64,000 nucleotides of DNA from Taibaiella sp. KBW10 (GCF_003852495.1 NZ_QAJI01000001.1:506935-570934); one strand, 5' to 3'. Shown: positions 27,611 through 36,227, counted from the first letter of the stretch. Program-made: numbers and translations. Notes: generated by a model from the letters alone, not told the origin.

Positions 27611-28147
27611 TTAAAACGGGCTATCAAAGTCGGCAAATGCCACAAAGGATTTGTCCCGATCTGATACCACAGGAGCCGCACATGCCCAGTCCATACCAAA
27701 ACTATCGAACCGAATACCGGTATCGCTTTTAGGCTCATGCACTGAGGATACTAAATAATAGGTAAGCGAATCGTCTTCCAAAGCTTTAAAACCATGGGCA
27801 AATCCTTCGGGAATATAATAAGCCTGATGGTTTTCTTCTGAAAGGATATGCGCTTCGAAGTGCCCATAGGTCGCAGAGCCTTTCCGCAGATCAAGGATTA
27901 CATCAAGAATAGCACCTTTGGGACAAAAAACGACTTTAGCATGTTGGTAAGGAGGAAGCTGAAAATGCATACCCCGGATAACCTCTTTATTGGAATAAGA
28001 AAAGTAACTTTCCTTTGTTTCAAACGTAATTCCCTGTTCCAGAAAAGCTCCTTCGTTGAAGGCCTTCACAAAACTGCCCCGATGATCTAAGAACCGGGGT
28101 AAGGTGAGGAGCCGGGCACCGGCCAAACCCAAAGGAGTAAAATCCAT
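27611..28147 (-). CDS. rfbC: dTDP-4-dehydrorhamnose 3,5-epimerase
   Basis: 178 residues, RmlC cupin. Catalytic His motif RGMHFQLPP, GAILDVILDLRKGS, YYIPEGFAHGF. Step three of dTDP-L-rhamnose synthesis for surface polysaccharide. rfbA, rfbB and rfbD are not in the window. Promoter TATTTTTG at 28167-28174. Confidence 0.94.
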   Translation of the reverse strand: MDFTPLGLAGARLLTLPRFLDHRGSFVKAFNEGAFLEQGITFETKESYFSYSNKEVIRGMHFQLPPYQHAKVVFCPKGAILDVILDLRKGSATYGHFEAHILSEENHQAYYIPEGFAHGFKALEDDSLTYYLVSSVHEPKSDTGIRFDSFGMDWACAAPVVSDRDKSFVAFADFDSPF

Positions 28148-28166
28148 ATTGTGTTATTTTGGTCTT

Positions 28167-28174
28167 CAAAAATA
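28167..28174 (-). promoter_or_regulatory. -7 element TATTTTTG of rfbC
   Basis: Perfect TAnnTTTG, 19 bases before ATG 28147. Confidence 0.5.
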
Positions 28175-28310
28175 GTGCTTTATCTGAGCAGCACCGAATT
28201 TTAGCAGGCTTTTTTGTTTTTATGATTTATTTAATCTTTCCGGATAAACCATAAAGACATTGTATAGTCTTAATACACAAATAAATTACTAATTTAAAAA
28301 TTGAGCTATT

Positions 28311-28601
28311 ATGAAAAGCAAAGTATTAGGGTTAATCGCGTTTTTAACCATCGTGTTAAGTTTTAGTGCAAGCACCGCCAATGCACAATATCGTGGAGAA
28401 GGCAGGCATTATCAGGAAAGACCACACCATAGAAGAGTAGCTTGTGCACCGCGTCGGGTACACCACAGACCGCCTATGATGCTGCGACATGAAAGAAGAA
28501 TGGCTTTGCGTCATCAAAGAATGGCACAACATCATAGAAGAATTGCACAACACCACCGCAGAGAAGCACAACGTGCCCGCGTTTATGGCTATTACCGTTA
28601 A
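28311..28601 (+). CDS. Small secreted Arg/His-rich protein
   Basis: 96 residues. Signal peptide to about residue 25 (TANAQ). The mature part is nearly only Arg, His, Met, Ala and Gln with a repeating unit RMAxxHRR/QHHRR. No family recognised. Strong positive charge and His clusters suggest polyanion (LPS/DNA) or metal binding in the periplasm, which is inference. A terminator follows 22 bases after the stop, so it is a single-gene transcript. Confidence 0.7.
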   Translation: MKSKVLGLIAFLTIVLSFSASTANAQYRGEGRHYQERPHHRRVACAPRRVHHRPPMMLRHERRMALRHQRMAQHHRRIAQHHRREAQRARVYGYYR

Positions 28602-28622
28602 GAAGTACACAAAACAATTATA

Positions 28623-28655
28623 AAATATGCCCCGGCTCATCGCCGGGGCATATTT
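28623..28655. terminator. Terminator between the Arg/His-rich gene and yifB
   Basis: Perfect 14-bp stem (28623-28636 / 28642-28655), convergent position. Confidence 0.85.
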
Positions 28656-28658
28656 CTT

Positions 28659-30197
28659 TTATCCCGCCCACCCTTCTCTATCCAGGCTACGGTATTGTAT
28701 CGCTTCTGCAATATGTTCTGCTTTAATCTGTGGGCTTGCTTCCAGGTCGGCAATCGTACGGGATACCTTCAGTATCCGGTCATAGGCACGGGCAGAAAGG
28801 TTTAATTTCTTCATTGCAGCCTTTAGCAAATGGGCACTTACGGTATCCAGTGCACAATGCTCCTGTATCAATTTACTAGTCATTAAAGCATTATTATAAA
28901 TACCCTCTTGTTGTTCATATCGTTTGGTTTGTATTGCTCTTGCTTGAATCACCCTTTCGCGAATCACGGCACTCGATTCTGCTGCCCGATACTCCGAGAG
29001 TTCATGAAAAGACACCGGTGTTACTTCTACATGCAGATCGATCCGGTCCAGCAAAGGCCCCGATACCTTGTTTAAATATTTTTGCACCATCTGCGGTGCA
29101 CAGCTGCACTCTTTTTCAGGATGATTATAATAGCCACAAGGGCAGGGATTCATTGACGCGATCAACATAAAGCTAGCCGGATAATCGATGCTCACCTTTG
29201 CACGGGCAATGGTGACCTGTCGTTCTTCCATAGGTTGCCGCATTACTTCTAAAACCGTTCGTTTAAACTCCGGCAATTCATCTAAAAATAAAACGCCATT
29301 ATGGGCCAGGGAGATTTCTCCCGGCTGTGGATTGCCCCCTCCCCCGATCAATCCGGCATCCGATATGGTATGGTGCGGGCTTCGGAAGGGTCTGTGGGCA
29401 ATGAGTGAGGCATGATCGGGGAGTTTCCCGGCCACGGAATGTATTTTTGTCGTCTCCAGCGATTCCTGTAGGGTAATGGGTGGCAATATTGTGGGCAGAC
29501 GCTTGGCCAACATGGTCTTGCCCGCACCCGGAGGGCCTATCAGGATGGCATTATGCCCTCCTGCTGCCGCAATTTCTAAAGCACGCTTTATATTTTCCTG
29601 CCCTTTTACTTCTTCAAAATCAATATCGAATTGGGATTGTGCATTGGCAAATTCCGCACGTGTATCCACAACCGTCGGTTTTATACTGTCGTCCCCCTCC
29701 AGTAAGGCAATTACTTCTCTTAAATGCGTTACGCCGTACACTGCAAGATTATTGACCATGGCCGCTTCCCGCGCATTTTGCTGTGGCAGGATAAGCCCTT
29801 TATAGCCCTCTTTACGGGCTTGAATTGCCATGGGTAAGGCTCCTTTTACCGGCCGTAGCGTTCCATCCAATTGCAATTCGCCCATGATAATGTAATCCGT
29901 TAGCCGATCAGAGGCTAACTGCTCGGTAGCGGACAGCATACCGATGGCAATAGGCAGGTCATAAGCAGAACCTGCTTTCTTAATATCTGCAGGCGCCATA
30001 TTAATCACCATCTTGTAACGGGGACTTTTATAACCATTGTTTTTATAAGCCGATAAGATCCTGTCTACACTTTCCTTGACGGCACTATCGGGTAAGCCCA
30101 CAATAAAATAACCACTTCCCGGTACGGTATCGACCTCGATGGTTATTGTCAGTGCATCTACCCCGTATACCGCACTCCCAAATACTTTTACTAACAT
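28659..30197 (-). CDS. comM: YifB/ComM family Mg-chelatase-like AAA+ ATPase
   Basis: 512 residues from ATG 30197 (TTG 30206 is an upstream alternative). An N-terminal Lon-protease-like ChlI domain (about 20-145), AAA+ core with Walker A GPPGAGKTMLAKRLP and FLDELPEF, a zinc-finger-like CPCGYYNHPEKECSC insert, and a C-terminal Mg-chelatase domain. ComM promotes branch migration during natural transformation in Gram-negatives; whether this organism is competent is unknown. Confidence 0.92.
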   Translation of the reverse strand: MLVKVFGSAVYGVDALTITIEVDTVPGSGYFIVGLPDSAVKESVDRILSAYKNNGYKSPRYKMVINMAPADIKKAGSAYDLPIAIGMLSATEQLASDRLTDYIIMGELQLDGTLRPVKGALPMAIQARKEGYKGLILPQQNAREAAMVNNLAVYGVTHLREVIALLEGDDSIKPTVVDTRAEFANAQSQFDIDFEEVKGQENIKRALEIAAAGGHNAILIGPPGAGKTMLAKRLPTILPPITLQESLETTKIHSVAGKLPDHASLIAHRPFRSPHHTISDAGLIGGGGNPQPGEISLAHNGVLFLDELPEFKRTVLEVMRQPMEERQVTIARAKVSIDYPASFMLIASMNPCPCGYYNHPEKECSCAPQMVQKYLNKVSGPLLDRIDLHVEVTPVSFHELSEYRAAESSAVIRERVIQARAIQTKRYEQQEGIYNNALMTSKLIQEHCALDTVSAHLLKAAMKKLNLSARAYDRILKVSRTIADLEASPQIKAEHIAEAIQYRSLDREGWAG

Positions 30198-30260
30198 AGG
30201 TTTCAATCTTTGTCCTGCAATTTATCAAAATAAAAATTTATGGGATCGGGGAAATTATAT

Positions 30261-30268
30261 TATTTTTG
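30261..30268 (+). promoter_or_regulatory. -7 element TATTTTTG of the small lipoprotein gene
   Basis: Perfect TAnnTTTG, 36 bases before ATG 30305. Confidence 0.5.
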
Positions 30269-30304
30269 ATTAGACAGCTCTTTGTTGCACTACATCCATA
30301 AACC

Positions 30305-30757
30305 ATGAAAAACACCTTTTTTCTTGTATCTACAGCCTTACTATTCTCATTCAATCTATTCTCCTGTTCAAAGGATCACGAGTCAGATCATCGAGAAAAA
30401 TATGTGCGCCAAATAATCGGCAACCACCACTGGAAGGGCTATGACTATTTTGTTAATCAGTCACTTCCGAGCTATGATACTACCTTCAGACCGGATACAA
30501 CTGTCGCTATAAGTATGGTTAATATGAATACCATTATCGCTTTTGGTGATACCCTCTTCTATTCAACAACCGTAAACCCAAATGGTACCGGTGCAGTTAT
30601 TGATGAATCCCAATGTATCTATTTCACTAAAGTAATAGGAGTGAATTTGAAGGACATCAAAAAAATATATTATTACTTCAATAAAGACAGCTTGTCTTAT
30701 ATCAGAGAAGGCTACACCATTGATCGTCAGTGGGGGGCTTTGTATACCCGATTTTAA
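30305..30757 (+). CDS. Small lipoprotein of unknown function
   Basis: 150 residues. Signal peptide with lipobox FNLFSC (Cys21), then HIS/ASP-rich linker and a probable beta-rich domain (KGYDYFVNQ, DTLFYSTTVN, IKKIYYYFNKDSL). It resembles many short Bacteroidota lipoproteins without assigned function. Not obviously linked to the flavin reductase gene 55 bases downstream, which has its own promoter. Confidence 0.75.
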   Translation: MKNTFFLVSTALLFSFNLFSCSKDHESDHREKYVRQIIGNHHWKGYDYFVNQSLPSYDTTFRPDTTVAISMVNMNTIIAFGDTLFYSTTVNPNGTGAVIDESQCIYFTKVIGVNLKDIKKIYYYFNKDSLSYIREGYTIDRQWGALYTRF

Positions 30758-30796
30758 GCCGGCTATCTCCCATTTTACGGTTCGATAGCTTTTATG

Positions 30797-30804
30797 TAAA
30801 TTTG
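30797..30804 (+). promoter_or_regulatory. -7 element TAAATTTG, 8 bases before ATG 30813
   Basis: Perfect TAnnTTTG; the short spacing predicts a leaderless or near-leaderless mRNA for the reductase. Confidence 0.55.
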
Positions 30805-30812
30805 CCCCAATT

Positions 30813-31910
30813 ATGTCCACATTACAATTTCACGACTTAACCGTAAAAGATATTCGTCAGGAGACGGCCGACTGTGTTTCTATCGCATTTGACGTTCCAG
30901 AAGCCATAAAAAGTGCTTTTGATTATTTACCGGGTCAATACCTTACTTTCAAAACCTTTATTGAGGGCAATGAAGTGCGCCGTTCTTATTCTATCTGCTC
31001 GGGCAAATCTGATCGGGAACTGCGTGTTGCGGTAAAAAGAGTTATGCCACAGGGAAAATTCAGCTCTTGGGCCAACGAAGTGCTTAAAGTAGGTGATACC
31101 GTAAGCACCATGCCGCCAATGGGGAAATTCACCCCAAAAAAATCGGAGAAGACACAAAGAAACTACTTAGCCTTTGCTGCCGGTAGCGGTATTACACCGA
31201 TCATGAGTATCATGAAAGCCGTTTTGCACGAAGAGGAAGAAAGTACCTTTACCCTAGTCTTTGGTAACTATAACAGGAACTCTATTATTTTTAAAGAAGA
31301 ACTGGAAGCCTTAAAGAACAGGTTTATGCACCGCTTACGCCTGTTTCATGTTTTTGACCGGGAAATGCAGGAGGCTGAACTGTTTAACGGGATGATTACG
31401 GTAGACAAAGTGAAAACGTTTGGACAAAAACTAATCAATTTCAATACTATTGATGATATTTTCATTTGTGGCCCGGAACCGATGATCCTCGCTTTAAAAG
31501 ATTATTTTTTAAATGAATTGAAGAAACCGGAAGACAGTGTATATTTTGAACTGTTCTCCTCTCCGGATCAACCCAAAACGCTTAATAAAGACTGGGAAGC
31601 GAAGCAACAGCAGGTGGACCGAAGTAAACTGAGTAAAGTGACGGTGCGCCTTGATGGTGCGTCTTTTGATATGGATCTGGCTTATGGCGGAGAAAACATT
31701 CTGGATGCGGCTTTACAACATGGCGGTGACCTGCCTTACGCCTGTAAAGGCGGGGTATGTTGTACCTGCAAAGCTAAATTGATATCGGGTGAAGTAGATA
31801 TGGAAGTAAATTATGGTTTGGAACCTGATGAGATTGCAAATAATTTCATTCTTACCTGCCAGGCACACCCAAGAAGTGAGACGGTTGTGATTGACTTTGA
31901 TACAAAATAA
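30813..31910 (+). CDS. PaaE-like NAD(P)H flavodoxin/ferredoxin reductase with C-terminal 2Fe-2S domain
   Basis: 365 residues in three domains: FAD-binding barrel (about 1-105, RRSYSICSG), NAD(P)-binding (about 110-240, FAAGSGITPIMSI and CGPEPMI) and a plant-type ferredoxin domain (about 275-360) with YACKGGVCCTC and a fourth Cys in LTCQAHP. Same architecture as phenylacetyl-CoA epoxidase reductase PaaE. The other paa genes are not nearby, so the acceptor is unknown; an orphan reductase is common in this phylum. Confidence 0.9.
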   Translation: MSTLQFHDLTVKDIRQETADCVSIAFDVPEAIKSAFDYLPGQYLTFKTFIEGNEVRRSYSICSGKSDRELRVAVKRVMPQGKFSSWANEVLKVGDTVSTMPPMGKFTPKKSEKTQRNYLAFAAGSGITPIMSIMKAVLHEEEESTFTLVFGNYNRNSIIFKEELEALKNRFMHRLRLFHVFDREMQEAELFNGMITVDKVKTFGQKLINFNTIDDIFICGPEPMILALKDYFLNELKKPEDSVYFELFSSPDQPKTLNKDWEAKQQQVDRSKLSKVTVRLDGASFDMDLAYGGENILDAALQHGGDLPYACKGGVCCTCKAKLISGEVDMEVNYGLEPDEIANNFILTCQAHPRSETVVIDFDTK

Positions 31911-31918
31911 AAATGATT

Positions 31919-31949
31919 TTGTTTATTTGACAAACAATACTTATTTTTG
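31919..31949 (+). promoter_or_regulatory. Promoter of tRNA-Arg (TTG at -33, TATTTTTG at -7)
   Basis: TTG at 31919-31921, 20-base spacer, TATTTTTG at 31942-31949. The best complete -33/-7 pair in the window. Confidence 0.6.
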
Positions 31950-31976
31950 CAGCCCATCATTCATTTTGATGGGAAT

Positions 31977-32050
<74 letters not shown>

Positions 32051-32067
32051 CGAGATTAAAACTTCAG

Positions 32068-32090
32068 AAAGTAGCCATGGTGGCTACTTT
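32068..32090 (+). terminator. Terminator of tRNA-Arg
   Basis: Perfect 10-bp stem (32068-32077 / 32081-32090) with TGG loop and a T-rich tail. Confidence 0.75.
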
Positions 32091-32823
32091 TATTGTTTTA
32101 GGGGAGTCCTGCACCTGCCTGCGCCCTTCGCTATTCCTTTGCCTCCCTTAACCTATCCTTATTTCCCCAATCACTTCCCCAGTTTACCCAAAACACAATT
32201 TCCACATATTCAATATCCTATATTCTTATTCTAGCCGAATTGCTATAATAGTGATAACCCTATATTTTTTCCAGACTGATCTGTATCTCCTCCGAAGTAT
32301 TAGTTGTCATATCGGAATCTTAAATCAACAGTGCTCTCAACTAACTTGTTTAGACACAATTTCCGGTGCTCTTTTCTATCTATCATCTACTAAATTGATG
32401 CTAATTCGGCTCAAAAGCTACCCTAGTCTAAAGCCAATTAGATATATACCTATTAAAATGAAGAAAAGCTCCTATTGTAATTACTCTGTAAGCATCTCAC
32501 CTTTGTGTCGTAATCACAAAAAAAGCCATTGCGTTCGCAATCATTTTTATTTGGAACCCGCTTTATGAAACATAAAGATGCTTGTCCATAGATAAAAATT
32601 GATTTACAATTATCGCATAGGAAAAGGCAAGAATACATAACCAACAAGAATCATAAAAATAAAAGAAAATGAAAAAATTAATAAGCATGCTGCTGTTCTT
32701 TATATGCTGCACAAATATGCACGCAAAAATCGGCCTTACCACATGGAAATAACAAAGCTAAATTAATTACTATTTTTTTCACTTTTTAGTGACAAAACTC
32801 TTGTAATCCAGCTTGGTTTTATT
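32091..32823. other. AT-rich stretch without a convincing gene
   Basis: About 0.75 kb. A 105-codon frame at 32251-32568 has no start signal, no coding-like composition and no recognisable domain. A 27-codon signal-peptide frame at 32669-32752 is the only protein-like item. Possibly decayed DNA next to tRNA-Arg. Confidence 0.5.
32669..32752 (+). pseudogene. Truncated secreted-protein remnant (signal peptide only)
   Basis: ATG 32669 opens a 27-residue frame that is a textbook signal peptide (KKLISMLLFFICCTNMHA) followed by only KIGLTTWK and stop. The start MKK and context resemble neighbouring small secreted proteins. Best read as a broken copy; a genuine micropeptide is possible but less likely. 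Confidence 0.4.
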
Positions 32824-32831
32824 TATATTTG
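32824..32831 (+). promoter_or_regulatory. -7 element TATATTTG upstream of the 98-residue secreted protein
   Basis: Perfect TAnnTTTG; predicts a leader of about 105 bases before ATG 32945. Confidence 0.4.
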
Positions 32832-32944
32832 TCTGCAGTTAAATATTTAACACACTTGTTAGAACATTGAAAACAAAAGCGAAGAGGCCTATTTATTTTG
32901 TTTTCACATCTTTTTTTAACCTTTTTTAAAAATTTAATTTAATT

Positions 32945-33241
32945 ATGAAGAAAGTTCTTTTTGTTATCGCATTCAGTTTATTTTCCGGTTTTATTGCCAA
33001 TGCGGTTACACCAGTTAGCAGTGGTACCATTCCCTGTATGTATACTGCTTCAGTCAGGCACTATAACGACAACCCAACTACGGGCGTAAGAACATACTAT
33101 GGTTTATATTATTATTTTAACTCTGTAGCAGATGCACATACTTATATCTTGGAGCAATACCCACCTGTTCCCTTTATAAGATATAACGGCGCGAATGTCA
33201 CATGCACAACCGTTATTGGACCTGGTCCCGTAGGTTCATAG
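32945..33241 (+). CDS. Small secreted protein with two cysteines, unknown function
   Basis: 98 residues: signal peptide (1 to about 20, ending IANA), mature domain of about 78 residues rich in Tyr and with two Cys (IPCMYTAS and NVTCTTV). Not obviously homologous to the array proteins downstream but similar in size, export and Cys count. Followed 41 bases later by a hairpin terminator, so a single-gene unit. Confidence 0.65.
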   Translation: MKKVLFVIAFSLFSGFIANAVTPVSSGTIPCMYTASVRHYNDNPTTGVRTYYGLYYYFNSVADAHTYILEQYPPVPFIRYNGANVTCTTVIGPGPVGS

Positions 33242-33282
33242 TTTGTAAAAAATCAATCCTAAATTTTTTTATTCTTTATCTT

Positions 33283-33308
33283 AAAGACCACCCGAAAGCG
33301 TGGTCTTT
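33283..33308 (+). terminator. Terminator of the 98-residue secreted protein gene
   Basis: Perfect 9-bp stem (33283-33291 / 33300-33308). Confidence 0.7.
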
Positions 33309-33446
33309 ATTGATTATTGGATGACGCGCTTTATCCCATCCGTTTTTTTGCATTTAATATTCTTCAGAAAAGTATGTAGTCATAAACGATGCTTAGAAAT
33401 TGTTGGGTATCGAAAGGTTTTATCCGCAGCATTTTGGATACACAAC

Positions 33447-33472
33447 AAAGCCCCGTATTGCTACAGGGCTTT
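33447..33472 (-). terminator. Terminator of array gene 1
   Basis: 11-bp stem with one mismatch (33447-33457 / 33462-33472); same AAAGCCC..GGGCTTT type as the other array terminators. Confidence 0.7.
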
Positions 33473-33508
33473 TGTATTGATGGATATGTTTTAATAATTT
33501 AAAAAGGC

Positions 33509-33877
33509 CTAAAATATAACCAAGGTTGCATTCGAGCTTGGTGTCGCCTGAGCCCAGCTTCCTGTAAAAAAGGTGGAGGAAGTGATACATGGAGGTGTTG
33601 GCTGTCCGATACTGTTATGATAAGGATGCGTAAACCCAACATTAACTTGGGTAGCCGTAGATCCTCCAAAAATATAGACAATTTTCACGTCATCGATATT
33701 TACAGCCGGAAAGGAATTAACCGTTGTGATGCCAGGCCCAATGGTCACGATTCCACCGCCCGAAATACTTAAAGTATAAGGACAAGGTGTAAGGTTATTG
33801 ATGGTCAAAACATTTGCTGCTTTTGCAAATCCAAATGTTCCTATTAAGGTGAGGCTTGCTAATAATAATTTTTTCAT
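33509..33877 (-). CDS. Array gene 1: small secreted two-Cys protein (family of six)
   Basis: 122 residues. Signal peptide ends near AKA-A. Mature domain of about 100 residues shares with five neighbours: N-terminal strand NVLTINNLTPCPYTL, a Gly/Pro turn IGPGITT, a central VKIVYIFG strand, PYHNSIGQPTPPC and the C-terminal block SWAQATPSSNATLVIF, which ends the protein exactly at Phe. One Cys in NLTPC and one in PPC are conserved family-wide and may form a disulfide. No sorting domain or known family. Closest in signal peptide to array gene 5. Confidence 0.75.
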   Translation of the reverse strand: MKKLLLASLTLIGTFGFAKAANVLTINNLTPCPYTLSISGGGIVTIGPGITTVNSFPAVNIDDVKIVYIFGGSTATQVNVGFTHPYHNSIGQPTPPCITSSTFFTGSWAQATPSSNATLVIF

Positions 33878-33917
33878 AAAATAATATTTTATTAAGTTGA
33901 TTAATAACTAAATATAT

Positions 33918-33925
33918 CAAAAATA
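33918..33925 (-). promoter_or_regulatory. -7 element TATTTTTG of array gene 1
   Basis: TAnnTTTG on the minus strand, 40 bases before ATG 33877, in an upstream block (TTATTAATCAAC) shared with array genes 4 and 5. Confidence 0.45.
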
Positions 33926-34123
33926 CTTTTAATCACAAATGAAGGATATATGTCACATTTCAGGCATATCCTCATTGCTAATAGCGCTACCATTACGGCA
34001 TTAGCAGTCCAGAATCAGGGACTTGTTCATCAAAATGATTATACTCTTCATTCTGGCATCGCAATGCACCGTATTTCTGCAAAGCTTTGTGTTTACCGGT
34101 AGGTTTACAACATTCAAAAGATC

Positions 34124-34483
34124 TTAAAATATCACCAAGGTTGCATCCGCTGTTATTGAAGCCTGAGACCAGCTCGCGGTATAAAAAGGATTGGTAAGGC
34201 ATGGCGGTACCGGCTGACCCGCACTGTTCGCATAAGGTGTACTCATCCCTACCGCAACTGACGTCCAAGGGTAGCTCGGAAATTCGTATACTACTTTTGC
34301 AATATGAAAATCATCATTAACTGGAGAGATAAATGTTGAGGTACCAGGGGGTATGGTACTTAATGGACCCGAGGAGTTTAAGGTGTAGGTACATGGCGTA
34401 AGGTTATAAATGGTCAAAACATTCGCAGTCGTGACGCTATAGGTACCGATTAAGGCAAGTGCTGCCAATACTATTTTTTTCAT
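34124..34483 (-). CDS. Array gene 2: small secreted two-Cys protein
   Basis: 119 residues. Signal peptide MKKIVLAALALIGTYSVTTA, mature ANVLTIYNLTPCTYTL, IPPGTSTF, VGMSTPYANSAGQPVPPC and SWSQASITADATLVIF. Very close to array gene 3, including 19 identical bases encoding the GQPVPPC-to-SWSQAS region shared also with gene 5, which indicates recent duplication or gene conversion. Its upstream block differs from the others, so regulation may differ. Confidence 0.75.
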   Translation of the reverse strand: MKKIVLAALALIGTYSVTTANVLTIYNLTPCTYTLNSSGPLSTIPPGTSTFISPVNDDFHIAKVVYEFPSYPWTSVAVGMSTPYANSAGQPVPPCLTNPFYTASWSQASITADATLVIF

Positions 34484-34539
34484 TTAATGACATTTAAAAA
34501 GTGGTAGATATTTCAAATACAATTAAATAATTTTAAGAT

Positions 34540-34566
34540 AAAGCCCTGTAGTTAATACAGGGCTTT
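34540..34566 (-). terminator. Terminator of array gene 3
   Basis: Perfect 11-bp stem (34540-34550 / 34556-34566), GTTAA loop; sits between array genes 3 and 2. Confidence 0.8.
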
Positions 34567-34597
34567 ATTCATACTCAAAAGTATTCAAAAGAATATT

Positions 34598-34960
34598 TTA
34601 GAATATTACCAATGTTGCATTTGCGGTCATTGATGCCTGAGACCAGCTCGCGGTATAAAAGGTGGTACCGACAAGGCATGGCGGTACCGGCTGACCTGCA
34701 CTATTGGAATATGGAGTACCTAAACCCACACCAATCGATGTCTCGGGGAAAGATCCAAAATTATACACTACTTTAGTGATATAAAAATCATTGCCGACCG
34801 CAGAAACAAATGTGGAGGTTCCCGGTGGTACGGTCAACAGTGGCCCTGATGTGCTTAAAGTGTAACTACATGCAGTAAGATTATGAACAGTCAATACATT
34901 TGCAGAAGTAATCCCATAGGTTCCTGTTAAGGCAAGCACGCCTAATAATAATTTTTTCAT
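34598..34960 (-). CDS. Array gene 3: small secreted two-Cys protein
   Basis: 120 residues from ATG 34960 (a longer frame to 34996 would bury the signal peptide). MKKLLLGVLALTGTYGITSA signal, mature NVLTVHNLTACSYTL, VPPGTSTFVS, GVGLGTPYSNSAGQPVPPC, SWSQASMTANATLVIF. Own terminator upstream and downstream, so monocistronic. Highest similarity to array genes 2 and 4. Confidence 0.75.
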   Translation of the reverse strand: MKKLLLGVLALTGTYGITSANVLTVHNLTACSYTLSTSGPLLTVPPGTSTFVSAVGNDFYITKVVYNFGSFPETSIGVGLGTPYSNSAGQPVPPCLVGTTFYTASWSQASMTANATLVIF

Positions 34961-35003
34961 AAAATAATATTTTAAAGGTCTATTAATATAAATCACTTCA
35001 AGG

Positions 35004-35031
35004 CAAAGCCCTGTAGTAACACAGGGCTTTG
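35004..35031 (-). terminator. Terminator of array gene 4
   Basis: Perfect 11-bp stem (35004-35014 / 35021-35031), AGTAAC loop; nearly the same stem as at 34540. Confidence 0.8.
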
Positions 35032-35061
35032 TTTATTTTAGCGTATTTTAAAGAAAAGGTC

Positions 35062-35427
35062 TTAAAAGATAACCAATGTTGCATTCGCAGTTGGTGAAGC
35101 CTGAGACCAACTACCGGTATAATAGGTGGTACCTACGAGACATGGTGGTGTCGTTTGGCCCATAGTATTCGCATAAGGACTACCAAGCCCTACTCCAAGT
35201 GTTGTTTCCGGAAATACCCCAAAATTATACACCACTTTAGTGGCTACAAAATGCAGAGAACCTGTTGAGGTAAATGTTGACAATCCGGGAGGTGCGGTTA
35301 AAATTTGACCTGTTGAGGTGCTTAGGGTATACGTACATGCCGTAAGGTTCTGAACAGTCATAACATTTGCATCAGCAATTCCATAAGTTGCAATAAGTGC
35401 AAACGCTGCCAATAATACTTTTTTCAT
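35062..35427 (-). CDS. Array gene 4: small secreted two-Cys protein
   Basis: 121 residues. MKKVLLAAFALIATYGIADA signal, mature NVMTVQNLTACTYTL, APPGLSTFTS, VVYNFGVFPETTLGVGLGSPYANTMGQ core, TPPC, SWSQASPTANATLVIF. Upstream TATATTTG (35459-35466) followed by the TTATTAATCAAC block. Confidence 0.75.
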   Translation of the reverse strand: MKKVLLAAFALIATYGIADANVMTVQNLTACTYTLSTSTGQILTAPPGLSTFTSTGSLHFVATKVVYNFGVFPETTLGVGLGSPYANTMGQTTPPCLVGTTYYTGSWSQASPTANATLVIF

Positions 35428-35458
35428 AAAATAATATTTTAAAAGGTTGATTAATAAT

Positions 35459-35466
35459 CAAATATA
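35459..35466 (-). promoter_or_regulatory. -7 element TATATTTG of array gene 4
   Basis: Perfect TAnnTTTG, 31 bases before ATG 35427; aligned position and flank match array gene 5. Confidence 0.55.
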
Positions 35467-35626
35467 TAGAAAAATATTTTAATCACAAATAAATGATTTA
35501 TTAATTTGCATTCGGAATCACGATGTTTTAATCCTCTTTTTGCCCTATTTTATAGCTGCCCCAAAATGCAGTTTCAATAGCATTTCGGGCCTGTATTTTC
35601 AGGAATAGTTATATAATTCAAAAATC

Positions 35627-35992
35627 TTAAAATATAACCAAGGTCGCATTCGCTGCCGGCGATGCCTGAGACCAGCTCGCGGTGATAAATGTTGATGTGG
35701 TGAGACAAGCAGGTGTTGGCATACCCATACTGTTAGCGTAAGGTGTACCTATACCTACCCCAATGCTGCCATCATTGGGCCATCCGGCAACGTACATTAT
35801 TTTTGTACCCTCAAAATTTAAGGTACTGGGCGAATTAAATGTTGTTGTTCCAGGCCCTATCATCAGGTAACCACCCGATGTGCTTAAGGTATACGGACAT
35901 GGTGTAAGATTGTGAACAGTCAAAACATTTGCCGCTTTTGCAAATCCAAAGGTTCCCATTAAGGTGAGGCTCGCTACTAATAATTTTTTCAT
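35627..35992 (-). CDS. Array gene 5: small secreted two-Cys protein
   Basis: 121 residues from ATG 35992. MKKLLVASLTLMGTFGFAKA signal, nearly identical to array gene 1; mature ANVLTVHNLTPCPYTL, IGPGTTTF, GVGIGTPYANSMGMPTPAC, SWSQASPAANATLVIF. A possible weak hairpin lies at about 35560-35591 downstream. The longer frame (to 36052) has no start signal. Confidence 0.75.
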   Translation of the reverse strand: MKKLLVASLTLMGTFGFAKAANVLTVHNLTPCPYTLSTSGGYLMIGPGTTTFNSPSTLNFEGTKIMYVAGWPNDGSIGVGIGTPYANSMGMPTPACLTTSTFITASWSQASPAANATLVIF

Positions 35993-36022
35993 AAAATAAT
36001 ATTTAAAATGTTGATTAATAAC

Positions 36023-36030
36023 CAAATATA
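36023..36030 (-). promoter_or_regulatory. -7 element TATATTTG of array gene 5
   Basis: Perfect TAnnTTTG, 30 bases before ATG 35992, followed by TTATTAATCAAC as in gene 4. Confidence 0.55.
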
Positions 36031-36145
36031 TAAAAAATACAATTAATCTCAATAATATGATTTATTTAAATGAACACCGAAATGGGCTTTAGTAACGGTA
36101 GACCTGCAGCAATAAAACACTTCATTACTATTTTCGCCAAAAAAC

Positions 36146-36179
36146 ATAAGTCCCCGATGCTGCTGCACCAGGGACTTAT
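36146..36179 (-). terminator. Terminator of array gene 6
   Basis: Perfect 9-bp outer stem (36146-36154 / 36171-36179) with an inner GATGC..GCAC stem. Confidence 0.65.
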
Positions 36180-36227
36180 TTGTCCTAAAAAAATTGCGCT
36201 CAATAAAGCAAGGTAAGTGAGCTATAA

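Noticed and set aside
32251..32568. 105-codon frame on the plus strand between tRNA-Arg and the secreted proteins
   Set aside because: GTG start without promoter or ribosome site, low-complexity Leu/Ser/Cys composition, and a shadow frame on the other strand; no recognisable domain.
33993..34268. 91-codon Cys-containing frame overlapping array gene 2
   Set aside because: It is a frame shadow of array gene 2 and its downstream flank; the array gene has signal peptide and family conservation in the other frame.
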